NCBI GenBank assembly: GCA_905214725.1
Contig: CAJMNH010000003.1
Location: 62,001-126,000, forward strand
DNA: 64,000 nucleotides
Source of the DNA: an uncultured bacterium
GTDB lineage: Bacteria > Bacteroidota > Bacteroidia > Bacteroidales > Rikenellaceae
Reading direction: 5' to 3'
In this document: positions 33,669-41,866 of the stretch, in pieces
How positions within the stretch are numbered: position 1 is the first letter of the stretch
Layout of the letters: each line of letters opens with the position of its first letter
Position numbers and translations under genes: made by a program
The notes under the pieces: generated by a model
Told to the model about the DNA's origin: nothing
What the model saw: only the letters and a program-made list of their open reading frames with translations
The model's database searches: none

Positions 33669-34748
33669 ATGGACGGACGGCATATTTCGTTGCGCAAGCG
33701 ATTGGGCTTGGAGCTTTACCGCAAACTCCACCGCGATGCGGTGGAGCGGCACGAGTTGCGCACGCTCTTTTGGGAGTGCACGCTGCGTTGCAATCTGCAG
33801 TGCGGCCATTGCGGTTCGGACTGCACGGCGTCGCCCGATTACCGAGACATGCCGGCCGAGGACTTCTTCCGCGTACTCGACACGCAGATCACGCCCCGCG
33901 TCGATCCGCATCGCGTAATGGTCGTCCTTTCGGGTGGCGAGGTGCTCGTGCGTCCCGATCTGGAACGTATCGGGCGGGCGCTCTACGACCGTGAATATCC
34001 GTGGGGCATGGTTACCAACGGCATGGCGCTCACGCCGCAGCGCTTCGATGGTCTGCTGCGTGCGGGCCTGCACTCGATGACCGTTTCGATCGACGGATTC
34101 GAACCCGAGCACAACCGTTTGCGCCGTCATCCGCTCAGTTTCGCGCGCGCTTCGGCCGCGGTGCGCATGGCCGCCGCCGAACCCTCGATCGCCTTCGATG
34201 CGGTGACATGCGTCACGCCGGCGCTCGTACCGCGGCTCGACGAATTCAAGGAGCATCTGCTTTCGCTGGGGTTGCGGAGCTGGCGGCTGTTTGCGATCTT
34301 TCCGGCAGGGCGCGCCGCCGAAGACCCTGCATTGCAACTTTCCGACGGGCAGTTCGCGGAACTGATGGCGTTCGTCCGACGCACGCGGCGCGAGGGCCGC
34401 ATCGCATGCAGTTATGCCTGCGAGGGCTTTCTGGGCGGCTACGAGATGGAGGCGCGCGACCACTTCTACCATTGCGACGCCGGCGTCTCGGTCGCCTCGA
34501 TCCGTGTCGACGGCGCCATTTCGGGTTGTACCTCCGTGCGGGCCGACTATACGCAGGGCAACATCTACCGCGACGACTTCTGGCAGGTTTGGACCGAGCG
34601 GTTCGAACCCTTCCGCCGCCGCGAATGGATGCGTGAAGGGGCGTGCGCCGACTGCCCGGTGTGGCGTTACTGCGAGGGCGGCCCGATGCACTTGCGCGAC
34701 GCCGACGGCCGAATGATGCACTGCTCCTACCGGCGGCTGTGCCGTTGA
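33669..34748 (+). CDS. Radical SAM/SPASM domain protein (TIGR04133-like)
   Basis: A 359-aa enzyme with two iron-sulfur domains. The radical SAM cluster is C41-x3-C45-x2-C48 in CTLRCNLQCGHCG, followed by LSGGEVLVRPDL and VSIDGFEPEHNRLRRHP. The C-terminal SPASM region has the cysteines GCTSVRADY, CADCPVWRYCEGG and MMHCSYRRLC. SPASM enzymes modify peptides or proteins. With the lipoproteins just upstream it forms the conserved Bacteroidetes pair of a radical SAM/SPASM protein and a lipoprotein. ATG at 33669 chosen, 1 bp after the short lipoprotein; a longer in-frame start would run through both lipoprotein genes. Confidence 0.9.
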   Translation: MDGRHISLRKRLGLELYRKLHRDAVERHELRTLFWECTLRCNLQCGHCGSDCTASPDYRDMPAEDFFRVLDTQITPRVDPHRVMVVLSGGEVLVRPDLERIGRALYDREYPWGMVTNGMALTPQRFDGLLRAGLHSMTVSIDGFEPEHNRLRRHPLSFARASAAVRMAAAEPSIAFDAVTCVTPALVPRLDEFKEHLLSLGLRSWRLFAIFPAGRAAEDPALQLSDGQFAELMAFVRRTRREGRIACSYACEGFLGGYEMEARDHFYHCDAGVSVASIRVDGAISGCTSVRADYTQGNIYRDDFWQVWTERFEPFRRREWMREGACADCPVWRYCEGGPMHLRDADGRMMHCSYRRLCR

Positions 34749-34819
34749 GCGGCGGGATGAAAATGCAGAGAAGAGAGCAGGGAGCGTGGAACGAGCGGTG
34801 TCTTTTCCGCTTTTTTCGT

Positions 34820-34827
34820 TATATTTG
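34820..34827 (+). promoter_or_regulatory. -7 box upstream of the 325-aa lipoprotein gene
   Basis: TATATTTG matches TAnnTTTG and ends 8 bp before the ATG at 34836. Confidence 0.5.
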
Positions 34828-34835
34828 CCGATGTA

Positions 34836-35813
34836 ATGAAGAATTTTTTATTCAGATATACGGTGTCGTCGATCTTTTTGGCGGTCGTGACCGTCGGTTG
34901 CAACAGCGACGTTTTCATCGATGATTTCCTTCCCGAAGCGCCTTCCGTCGTGGTTGAGAGGAGCGAAACGGTTTCGAAAATCCGCTTCAAGGCGGCCAAC
35001 TGGGATATTCAGTCGATTGTGGGTTCCGCTCAGTCGGACATGGGCTTGATGACGCTCTACGGTGATATCTACGATGCGGAGGGGAATCTCGTCACCCGCA
35101 ATCAGCCGCTTTATGGCGACGGCCTGCTCAAAATGGTTTACGACGACGGTCTGGTCGATTTCCGCATCGAACGCAACGACTATCGGGGATTGGACGTGCT
35201 CTTCGGCGAGAACCTGCGCGACCGTCCTTATGACGTACAGATCTATGTCGGGAACGAGTACGAGAGCGGAACGGTGGAGGTAACGTTCAACCCCTCCGAA
35301 AAATACCGTGTCGACAGCGTGGTATACCGGTGGGATGAGTTCGATTTCTGGAACAATTCGGCCGAGATGGCGGATGCCTTCACGATCGACAACACCGCTT
35401 CGTCGGAACCTACCTCCGTGATCGTATCGCCCTTTCAGCATGCAAAACGGACGGTCCGGTTCTGGCCGGACGATTTCAACGACCGTCGGGAGGAGGTTTT
35501 CGGCGTTCCGCTGCCCGAAATCGGGATCCCCGATGTGAAAGACGGCGTGCCGGTACTCGCGGAGTCGTCGGCACGCTTCGTCAGGGACGACCAGCGGCTT
35601 TCGCTGCCCTTCCCCGACGACGAGCAGGTGACCGTCACGGCGAAGCCCCACGAACGGCTGAACGTCGAGGTGTACCTGTCGCTCGAACAGTTCTGCGTGC
35701 CCTATACCGTCTACGCCTCCGGTCCTGCGGGGCGGCAGCGCGCCTTCACCGGCACGCTGCGCAGTTCGCTCCCGTACGGATACCTGATTCTCAAACCCAA
35801 AACCGACAAGTAA
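34836..35813 (+). CDS. Lipoprotein of unknown function
   Basis: A 325-aa protein with signal MKNFLFRYTVSSIFLAVVTVGC (acceptor Cys22), followed by an acidic NSDVFIDDFLPEAP. The mature part appears all-beta, with several repeating strand-turn patterns (YGDIYDAEGNLVTRNQPLYG; YESGTVEVTFNPSEKYRVD) and a C-terminal region FCVPYTVYASGPAGRQRAF. No family recognised. It has its own promoter and ends 4 bp before the PagL-like gene, suggesting the two work together at the outer membrane. Confidence 0.7.
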   Translation: MKNFLFRYTVSSIFLAVVTVGCNSDVFIDDFLPEAPSVVVERSETVSKIRFKAANWDIQSIVGSAQSDMGLMTLYGDIYDAEGNLVTRNQPLYGDGLLKMVYDDGLVDFRIERNDYRGLDVLFGENLRDRPYDVQIYVGNEYESGTVEVTFNPSEKYRVDSVVYRWDEFDFWNNSAEMADAFTIDNTASSEPTSVIVSPFQHAKRTVRFWPDDFNDRREEVFGVPLPEIGIPDVKDGVPVLAESSARFVRDDQRLSLPFPDDEQVTVTAKPHERLNVEVYLSLEQFCVPYTVYASGPAGRQRAFTGTLRSSLPYGYLILKPKTDK

Positions 35814-35817
35814 GGTC

Positions 35818-37053
35818 ATGCGCGTGATCTCTCCTTCGATTGCAGCGGTTTTGATCGGATTGTTCGTTGCGGTTTTGCCCGCCGCGGCCCGAAGCGAATC
35901 CGTGCAGCGACCGGTTCCGGCGGCGGACAGCCTGTCCCGCTCGCGTGATCTGATCCATAAGATCGGCCTCGACGTCAGTCCGGGAACTCTCTTTCGGACG
36001 GGCGAATTTTTCAAGGGGGCCAACGCACAGGGAGAACCTCTCGGGACAACGTTGTCCGTCCATCTGAAATATGCTTTTCAGTTCGGGAGCGACACGCGTT
36101 TCGGCCGGAACTATCCCTTCACGTATCAGGGCGTCGGCGTGGCTTATAACACCTTTTTCGACAACGCCGAGATCGGTGCGCCGATCTCCCTCTACGTGTT
36201 CCAGCATTCGCGCATCGCCGCGCTGGCAGAGCGGCTTTCGCTGGACTACGAGTGGAATTTCGGCGTCTCATTCGGTTGGAAACCCTTCGACGAACAGACT
36301 AATCCGTTCAATACGGTGGTCGGCTCGAAGATCAACGCCTACATCAATCTGGGGCTGATGCTCAACTGGCGGTTTGCGCCGCAGTGGAATCTGACGGCCG
36401 GCGTCGGGCTTACGCACTTTTCCAACGGGAACACGCGCTACCCGAACGGCGGAGTCAACCTCATCGGCGGTCGGGTCGGCCTGATGCGGACGTTCGGCCC
36501 CGAAGATTCCGACGGCCGGACGACAAGGGCGCGGCGAAGCGATCTGTTCAAACCCTATGTCAGCTACGATCTGATCCTCTACGGAGCGCTGCGCAAGAAG
36601 GGATTCGTTCAGTCGGAACGGGCTTATCTGGTTCCCGGGTCGTTCGGCGTGGCGGGATTGAATTTCACGCCGATGTATAATTTCAGCCGCTTTTTCCGCG
36701 CCGGTCTGTCGCTCGACGCGCAGTATGACGAGAGCGCCAACCTCAGAGATCATATCGCCAACGATTATCAGGGGGCGGACGAACTCAAATTCCACCGCCC
36801 GCCCTTCATGGAGCAGTTCGCCGTGGGCGTATCGATTCGCGGTGAAATCGTGATGCCGATCTTCTCGATCAATCTGGGCATCGGCAAGAATCTGATCGGC
36901 AAAGGGGATGATACGAACTCCTTTTATCAGGTGTTCGTTCTCAAAGCCGATGTCACCCGAAATGTCTTCCTGCATATCGGCTATCAGCTTTACAAATTCC
37001 GCAATCCGAACAACCTGATGTTGGGAATCGGCTACCGGTTCAACGGTCACTGA
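35818..37053 (+). CDS. PagL-like acyloxyacyl hydrolase (lipid A 3-O-deacylase family)
   Basis: A 411-aa outer-membrane protein with signal peptide ending AAARS (about residue 26). The central region GVGLTHFSNGNTRYPNGGVN matches the PagL signature; His200 and Ser202 in HFSN would be the catalytic pair. The flanks are amphipathic strands (NAYINLGLMLNWRF, VGVSIRGEIVMPIFSINLG) and the C-terminus NLMLGIGYRFNGH is a barrel end. E. coli-type PagL is about 170 aa; this is the longer Bacteroidetes form. Predicted to remove an acyl chain from lipid A. Co-transcribed with the lipoprotein 4 bp upstream. Confidence 0.8.
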   Translation: MRVISPSIAAVLIGLFVAVLPAAARSESVQRPVPAADSLSRSRDLIHKIGLDVSPGTLFRTGEFFKGANAQGEPLGTTLSVHLKYAFQFGSDTRFGRNYPFTYQGVGVAYNTFFDNAEIGAPISLYVFQHSRIAALAERLSLDYEWNFGVSFGWKPFDEQTNPFNTVVGSKINAYINLGLMLNWRFAPQWNLTAGVGLTHFSNGNTRYPNGGVNLIGGRVGLMRTFGPEDSDGRTTRARRSDLFKPYVSYDLILYGALRKKGFVQSERAYLVPGSFGVAGLNFTPMYNFSRFFRAGLSLDAQYDESANLRDHIANDYQGADELKFHRPPFMEQFAVGVSIRGEIVMPIFSINLGIGKNLIGKGDDTNSFYQVFVLKADVTRNVFLHIGYQLYKFRNPNNLMLGIGYRFNGH

Positions 37054-37105
37054 CGGCGCCGAGGAGGTCGGCGCCGAACCGTCGCGGAGATTAATAATCG
37101 GCTCC

Positions 37106-37218
37106 GTTATCCTAAGGAGAAGAAGTCCGCGGAGGATACTCGCGTTCGCCTTGCTCGTTCGGAATGACAAATCCGGTCTTGTCATCCTGAGGAGGAATCC
37201 CCGAAGGATCTCGACGCG
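37106..37218. repeat. Two degenerate ~38-bp direct repeats
   Basis: GTTATCCTAAGGAGAAG... (37106-37144) and GTCATCCTGAGGAGGAA... (37181-37218) are clearly related; both run through CCGnnGAGGAT/CCGAAGGAT and end near a CGCG. They are separated by GGAATGACA, which recurs at 37554. The look is that of dispersed intergenic repeats. Confidence 0.5.
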
Positions 37219-37330
37219 AGGATCGACTTCTGTTATTTTAACGCGTCAGCCTGTTGCACTGTGAAAATGGCGGAAGAAAAGCCGGAAAAGTCCCGCACCA
37301 AAATTCTGAATTCGCCGCAGGAATCTGTTT

Positions 37331-37354
37331 GCCGCTTTTTGTGGAAAAAGCGGC
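37331..37354. other. Perfect 10-bp hairpin in non-coding DNA
   Basis: GCCGCTTTTT-GTGG-AAAAAGCGGC. Terminator-like stem without an adjacent gene end; possibly part of the structured region that follows. Confidence 0.5.
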
Positions 37355-37364
37355 GTAAAACCAT

Positions 37365-37485
37365 CCGCAGGGCACCTCCGACGGGATCGGACGGCGATTC
37401 TCACTGAGCGGGCACAAAAGACTTCGCTGTTTTGCACGCCCGCTCCGGGCGTTCGAATCGCCGTCCGACCTCAATCCGTCTGCGG
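37365..37485. other. Nested long inverted repeat, putative structured RNA or miniature element
   Basis: From outside in: CCGCAG (37365-37370)/CTGCGG (37480-37485); GACGG (37380-37384)/CCGTC (37476-37480, sharing one base with the outer arm); TCGGACGGCGATTC (37387-37400)/GAATCGCCGTCCGA (37455-37468), 14 bp perfect; GAGCGGGC (37406-37413)/GCCCGCTC (37438-37445), 8 bp perfect; CAAAA (37415-37419)/TTTTG (37430-37434). The whole folds into one long interrupted hairpin. No coding potential. Confidence 0.65.
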
Positions 37486-37586
37486 TGCAATGCGGAATCT
37501 TTGGTGCTCTCCGCGCCGAGCAGTCGATTCCCGCGCTTCGTTACACTTCGCTCGGAATGACAAAACTCGATTTTTCATCTTTAATT

Positions 37587-37919
37587 GCAAAATTTGTTTT
37601 GCTTATTCGTATCTTTGACTTTGTCTTAGATACTCCGTCTCGGCAGAAGCAAACGTCAGTTTGCTTCTGCGCTTGGTTTAATCGTATCTTTGACTACGTC
37701 TTAGATACTCCGTCTCGGCATAATCAAACTGACGTTTGCTTCTGCGCTCGACTTTTCGTATCTTTGACTACGTCTTAGATACTTCGTCTCGGCATAATCA
37801 AACTGACGTTTGCTTCTGCGCTCGACTTTTCGTATCTTTGGCTGACGCCGAAGATACTGCGGTTCGGAAAAAGAAAAACGGTCGTTTTTTCTTTTTCTCT
37901 CACCTTAATCGTATCTTTG
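37587..37919 (+). repeat. Tandem array of promoter-bearing double-dyad repeats upstream of the GH123-like gene
   Basis: Five TATCTTTG boxes at 37610, 37685, 37759, 37833 and 37912 define four units of 75, 74, 74 and 79 bp. Each unit opens with the -7 box inside dyad B (GTATCT-TT-GAC-TAC-GTC-TT-AGATAC), then CTCCGTCTCGG, then dyad A (GCAGAAGCAAAC-GTCA-GTTTGCTTCTGC in unit 1, 12 bp perfect). The right arm of dyad A supplies TTTG 20-21 bp before the next -7 box (TTTG at 37660, 37735, 37809), so three full promoters stand in a row. Unit 4 has different bases but keeps both dyads. A partial dyad GCAAAA/TTTTGC at 37587-37602 precedes the array. Confidence 0.85.
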
Positions 37920-37939
37920 TGAAAACAACCGATAGCTCG

Positions 37940-39691
37940 ATGAAACTTACCCTCTGTTCCCTTCTTCCGGCCGCTGCGATCCTGCTGGCCGCCTGCGGCG
38001 GTACGAACCGTTCCGCTTCCCTCGATTTTCAGGAGATGGCCGATCCTGCGGCCGCCTTCGCCGACTGGTCGGCGGCCGACGATGCGCCGCACGCCTCGTT
38101 CGTGACGACGGATCGCCGATACGCCAAATCGCAGTTGCCCGATGTGGAACCGCAGCGGACGTGTCGCCTGATGGCATGGGGCGGCGAGCGGGTCTCGGCG
38201 CAGCTGCTCGTTTGGAGCGCGCAACCCGTGGCCGAAGTCGCCTGCAACGTGGGACGTTTAATCTCCGACGCCGGAAAATTGCCCGACGGCGCGGCCCGCG
38301 CGCGTTTCGTGCGGTATGTGATGAGCGACGAATTCGCCTGCGGCTGCTGTGCGCGGCAACCCGAAAACTTTGCTGCGGTGCTCTCGGCCGACATGCTCGA
38401 CGAGCGTCCGAAGATGGCGCTCGACGCCTGCACGGTGCGTCCCGTATGGATTACGGTCGACGTGCCGGCTGATGCTGCGCCGGGCCGTTACCGCGCGCCG
38501 GTGACGGTCGTCTGCGACGGCGGCGAACAGTCGTTCGATCTGGAGGTGGAGGTTACGGGCCGTACGCTCCCCACACCCTCCGAGTGGCGTTATCACCTCG
38601 ACCTGTGGCAGCATCCCGCCGCCGTGGCGCGCGTCGAAGGGGTGACGGTATGGAGCGACGCTCACTTCGAGGCGTTGAAACCGGTGATGAAACTTTTGGC
38701 CGACGCCGGACAGAAGGTCGTTACGGCGACGCTCAACAAGGATCCGTGGAACAATCAATGTTACGACGCCTATGCCGATATGATCGTCTGGACGAAGGAC
38801 GCCGACGGCGCGTGGTCGTACGACTACGCTGTTTTCGATCGCTGGGTCGAATTGATGGAGAGTTTGGGTGTCGACAGGCAGATCAACTGCTACTCGATGC
38901 TGCCGTGGAATAACGAACTGCATTACCGCGACGCTGCGACAGGCGAATGGGTAGAGGTCGTCGCCGAGCCGGGCCAGCCCGCTTTCGAGCAGATGTGGCG
39001 GCCTTTCCTCGCCGATTTCGTGCGCCATTTGGAGGCGAAGGGGTGGCTTGCGAAGACCTGCATCGCCATGGACGAGCGGTCCCCCGAACAGATGGAGATC
39101 GCCGTCGCTTTTCTGGCGGCGAACGCTCCGCAGTTGGGTATCGCGCTGGCAGACAACCATGACAGTTACAAGCGTTATCCGCAGTTGCACGACATTTGCG
39201 TTTCGGCCCGTCAGGAGGTTGCGCGCGAGGATATCGCCGCGCGCCGCGCCGCAGGGCAGGTGACGACCTACTACGTCTGCTGTTCGCACCGCTATCCCAA
39301 TCTGTTCACCTTCTCCGATCCGGCCGAGTCGACCGCGGCGGCGTGGTATGCCGTGGCTAACGACTACGACGGCTTCCTGCGTTGGGCCTACAACTCGTGG
39401 ACGGAGGACCCGCTGCGCGATTCGCGTTTCCGCACGTGGCCTGCGGGCGACACCTATGTCGTCTATCCGGGCGGGCGGTCGTCGATCCGCTTCGAACGGT
39501 TGCGCGAAGGCATTCAGGACGCGGAGAAGATTCGGGTGTTGCGCGCCGAGCTGGGCCGCGAGAACTCGATCGAAGCGAACGAAAAGCTGTTGCGGCTCGA
39601 AGCGGCCGTCGCGCCCTTCGCGTCGCGTGAGCCGGGCGACGACCTGCACGAGCGGTTGGCTGAGGCCAAACGACTGCTCAATGAATTGTAA
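37940..39691 (+). CDS. DUF4091/GH123-type glycoside hydrolase-like lipoprotein
   Basis: A 583-aa lipoprotein with signal peptide MKLTLCSLLPAAAILLAAC (acceptor Cys19). The N-terminal ~180 residues form a beta-sandwich (RPVWITVDVPADAAPGRYRA is the typical GH123_N segment). The C-terminal ~380 residues are a TIM-barrel of the GH123/DUF4091 type (FVRHLEAKGWLAKTCIAMDERSP..., then WAYNSWTEDPL, GDTYVVYPGG and SIRFERLREGIQDAEKIRVL). IAMDER contains the adjacent Asp-Glu seen at the active site of this group. Probably hydrolyses a host or dietary glycan at the cell surface. ATG at 37940 chosen; upstream in-frame codons are promoter repeats. recG follows 6 bp later. Confidence 0.85.
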   Translation: MKLTLCSLLPAAAILLAACGGTNRSASLDFQEMADPAAAFADWSAADDAPHASFVTTDRRYAKSQLPDVEPQRTCRLMAWGGERVSAQLLVWSAQPVAEVACNVGRLISDAGKLPDGAARARFVRYVMSDEFACGCCARQPENFAAVLSADMLDERPKMALDACTVRPVWITVDVPADAAPGRYRAPVTVVCDGGEQSFDLEVEVTGRTLPTPSEWRYHLDLWQHPAAVARVEGVTVWSDAHFEALKPVMKLLADAGQKVVTATLNKDPWNNQCYDAYADMIVWTKDADGAWSYDYAVFDRWVELMESLGVDRQINCYSMLPWNNELHYRDAATGEWVEVVAEPGQPAFEQMWRPFLADFVRHLEAKGWLAKTCIAMDERSPEQMEIAVAFLAANAPQLGIALADNHDSYKRYPQLHDICVSARQEVAREDIAARRAAGQVTTYYVCCSHRYPNLFTFSDPAESTAAAWYAVANDYDGFLRWAYNSWTEDPLRDSRFRTWPAGDTYVVYPGGRSSIRFERLREGIQDAEKIRVLRAELGRENSIEANEKLLRLEAAVAPFASREPGDDLHERLAEAKRLLNEL

Positions 39692-39697
39692 CGGGCG

Positions 39698-41809
39698 ATG
39701 GGGAACTGGTATACGGATGACGTGAAATACATCGCCGGTGTCGGCGAGGCGCGCGCCAAGCTGCTCGACAAGGAGCTGGGCATCGCCACGACGGGCGATC
39801 TGCTCTACCATTTCCCGTTCCGCTATATCGACCGCACGAAAATCTACCATATCGGCGAGATCAACGCTTCGGGACAGACGCTCGTGCAGTTTCGGGGCCG
39901 TGTCACCGGCGTGGCATACGCCGGCGCGGGGCGGAAACGACGCTTCACGGCCTACGTATCGGACGCTACCGGACAGGCCGAACTGGTTTGGTTTCAGGGA
40001 ATCAAGTGGATCGAGAAACGGATCGAAGTGGGGCGCGAATACCTCGTCTTCGGCCGCCCTTCGTTCTTCCGCAACGAACTGTCGCTGGTGCATCCCGAAG
40101 TGGAGACGATCGAAAAGGCGTTGTCGCGCCATGCCGAGAGCGGCCTGCAAGGAATCTACTCCTCGACCGAACGGCTTTCGTCGGTGTTGGGAACCAAAGG
40201 GTTTTATACGATCGTGGGCAATGCGTGGCGGCTCGTGGGCGAACGCATCGGCGAGACGCTGCCCGAAGGGATGCGTCGCCGGTACGGATTGGCGACGCTG
40301 CGCGACGCGCTCTACAACATCCATTTTCCCCAGTCGCCGGAGGCGCTCCGGCAGGCGCAGTACCGTCTTAAATTCGAAGAGTTGCTCGGCGTGCAGCTCA
40401 ATGTCCTTGCGCGTCGTTCGGAACGTCTGGCCAAGAACAACGGCTTCTATTTCACCCGCGTAGGGGAGACGTTCAATACCTTCTACAAAGAGAAACTTCC
40501 CTTCCCGCTCACGGGCGCGCAGAAGCGCGTCGTGCGCGAAATCCGACAGGATACGGTAACGGGTTATCAGATGAACCGGCTGTTGCAGGGCGACGTGGGT
40601 TCGGGAAAGACGCTCGTGGCGTTGTTGTCGATGCTGCTGGCCGTCGACAACGGTTTTCAGGCCTGCATGATGGCTCCCACCGAAATTCTTGCGCGGCAGC
40701 ACTATGCCACGCTCTCCCGTCTGCTCGAAGGGCTGCCCGTGCGGGTGGCGATCCTTACGGGGGCGTCGAAGGCCCGCGAGCGCCGCGCCGCGCTCGAAGG
40801 CGTCGCGTTGGGCGAGGTGCAGTTGTTGGTGGGGACGCACGCGCTGATCGAAGACAGGGTGCAGTTCGCCAATCTGGGAATGGTCGTCATCGACGAACAG
40901 CACCGTTTCGGCGTCGAGCAGCGGGCTCGGATGTGGACCAAGAACGAACAGCCGCCCCATGTGCTGGTAATGACCGCCACGCCGATCCCCCGGACGCTCG
41001 CGATGACGCTCTACGGCGATCTCGACGTCTCGGTGATCGACGAACTGCCGCCGGGCCGACGTCCGATCCGTACGGTGCATTACACCGATGCAGCCCGGCT
41101 CCGAGTATGGGGATTCCTGCGGCAGGAGATCGCCAAGGGACGGCAGGTCTATGTCGTCTATCCCCTGATCGAAGAGTCGGAATCGATGGATTACAAGGAT
41201 TTGCAGGACGGTTACGAGGCCATCTCGCGCGATTTTCCGCTGCCGGAATATGTCACCGAGGTGGTGCACGGCCGTATGAAGTCCGAGGACAAGGAGGCGG
41301 CGATGCGCCGTTTCAAGTCGGGCGAGGCGCAGATATTGGTCTCGACGACGGTTATCGAGGTGGGGGTCGACGTGCCCAACGCCACGGTGATGGTCATCGA
41401 GTCGGCCGAACGGTTCGGGCTGTCGCAGCTGCACCAGTTGCGCGGCCGCGTGGGACGCGGCGCCGAGCAGTCGTACTGCATCCTCATGTCGGGCGAGAAA
41501 CTCTCGAAGGAGGCGCGAGCGCGGCTCGAAGCGATGTGCGAGACCAACGACGGGTTCCGTTTGGCGGAATTGGACCTCAAACTGCGCGGTGCGGGCGACA
41601 TCGCCGGCACGCAGCAGAGCGGTATGGCCTTTGATTTGAAGATAGCCAATCCGACGCTCGACGTGCAGATCCTGCAACTTACGCGCGATGCGGCCCGCGA
41701 GGTGCTGGACGGCGATACGGCGCTGGCATTGCCGGAGCACGCCGGACTGCGCGACCTGAAACGGCGTTACTCGGGGGAAAAGTCGATCGATTTTTCGATG
41801 ATCTCCTGA
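39698..41809 (+). CDS. recG: ATP-dependent DNA helicase RecG
   Basis: A 703-aa superfamily 2 helicase that remodels stalled forks and Holliday junctions. The N-terminal wedge/OB domain (VQFRGRVTGVAYAGAGRKRR) is followed by Walker A GDVGSGKT with Lys304, VVIDEQHRFGVEQR (motif II DEQH), VMTATPIPRTLAMT (motif III) and the RecG-specific end of the helicase core HQLRGRVGRGAEQSYC. Length is typical (about 690). It starts 6 bp after the GH123-like gene, so it shares that transcript despite an unrelated job. Confidence 0.97.
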   Translation: MGNWYTDDVKYIAGVGEARAKLLDKELGIATTGDLLYHFPFRYIDRTKIYHIGEINASGQTLVQFRGRVTGVAYAGAGRKRRFTAYVSDATGQAELVWFQGIKWIEKRIEVGREYLVFGRPSFFRNELSLVHPEVETIEKALSRHAESGLQGIYSSTERLSSVLGTKGFYTIVGNAWRLVGERIGETLPEGMRRRYGLATLRDALYNIHFPQSPEALRQAQYRLKFEELLGVQLNVLARRSERLAKNNGFYFTRVGETFNTFYKEKLPFPLTGAQKRVVREIRQDTVTGYQMNRLLQGDVGSGKTLVALLSMLLAVDNGFQACMMAPTEILARQHYATLSRLLEGLPVRVAILTGASKARERRAALEGVALGEVQLLVGTHALIEDRVQFANLGMVVIDEQHRFGVEQRARMWTKNEQPPHVLVMTATPIPRTLAMTLYGDLDVSVIDELPPGRRPIRTVHYTDAARLRVWGFLRQEIAKGRQVYVVYPLIEESESMDYKDLQDGYEAISRDFPLPEYVTEVVHGRMKSEDKEAAMRRFKSGEAQILVSTTVIEVGVDVPNATVMVIESAERFGLSQLHQLRGRVGRGAEQSYCILMSGEKLSKEARARLEAMCETNDGFRLAELDLKLRGAGDIAGTQQSGMAFDLKIANPTLDVQILQLTRDAAREVLDGDTALALPEHAGLRDLKRRYSGEKSIDFSMIS

Positions 41810-41866
41810 TCTTGCAAAAATAAAGCGACGTGCCAAACGTTTAGATAACAGATCAAACAGATTGCA

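Larger units (their letters stand above)
37054..37586. other. Non-coding region: stem-loops, degenerate direct repeats, structured element
   Basis: No credible gene. Directly after the PagL-like stop is a stem GGCGCCGA/TCGGCGCC (37055-37075). Then come two related ~40-bp repeats, a perfect 10-bp hairpin, a ~120-nt nested palindrome, and a stretch at about 37515-37562 (TTCGTTACACTTCGCTCGGAATGACA) resembling common dispersed repeats. Details are in separate entries. Confidence 0.6.

Noticed and set aside
37440..37471. tRNA-like 3' end (GTTCGAATC followed by a possible acceptor strand)
   Set aside because: The supposed T-stem pairs poorly and the acceptor arm continues into a long palindrome without D- or anticodon arms. 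It is part of the nested inverted repeat.
37610..37840. Regular 74-75 bp repeats considered as a CRISPR array
   Set aside because: The repeat itself fills nearly the full period, there are no unique spacers of even size, and no cas genes lie nearby; the units contain promoter boxes.
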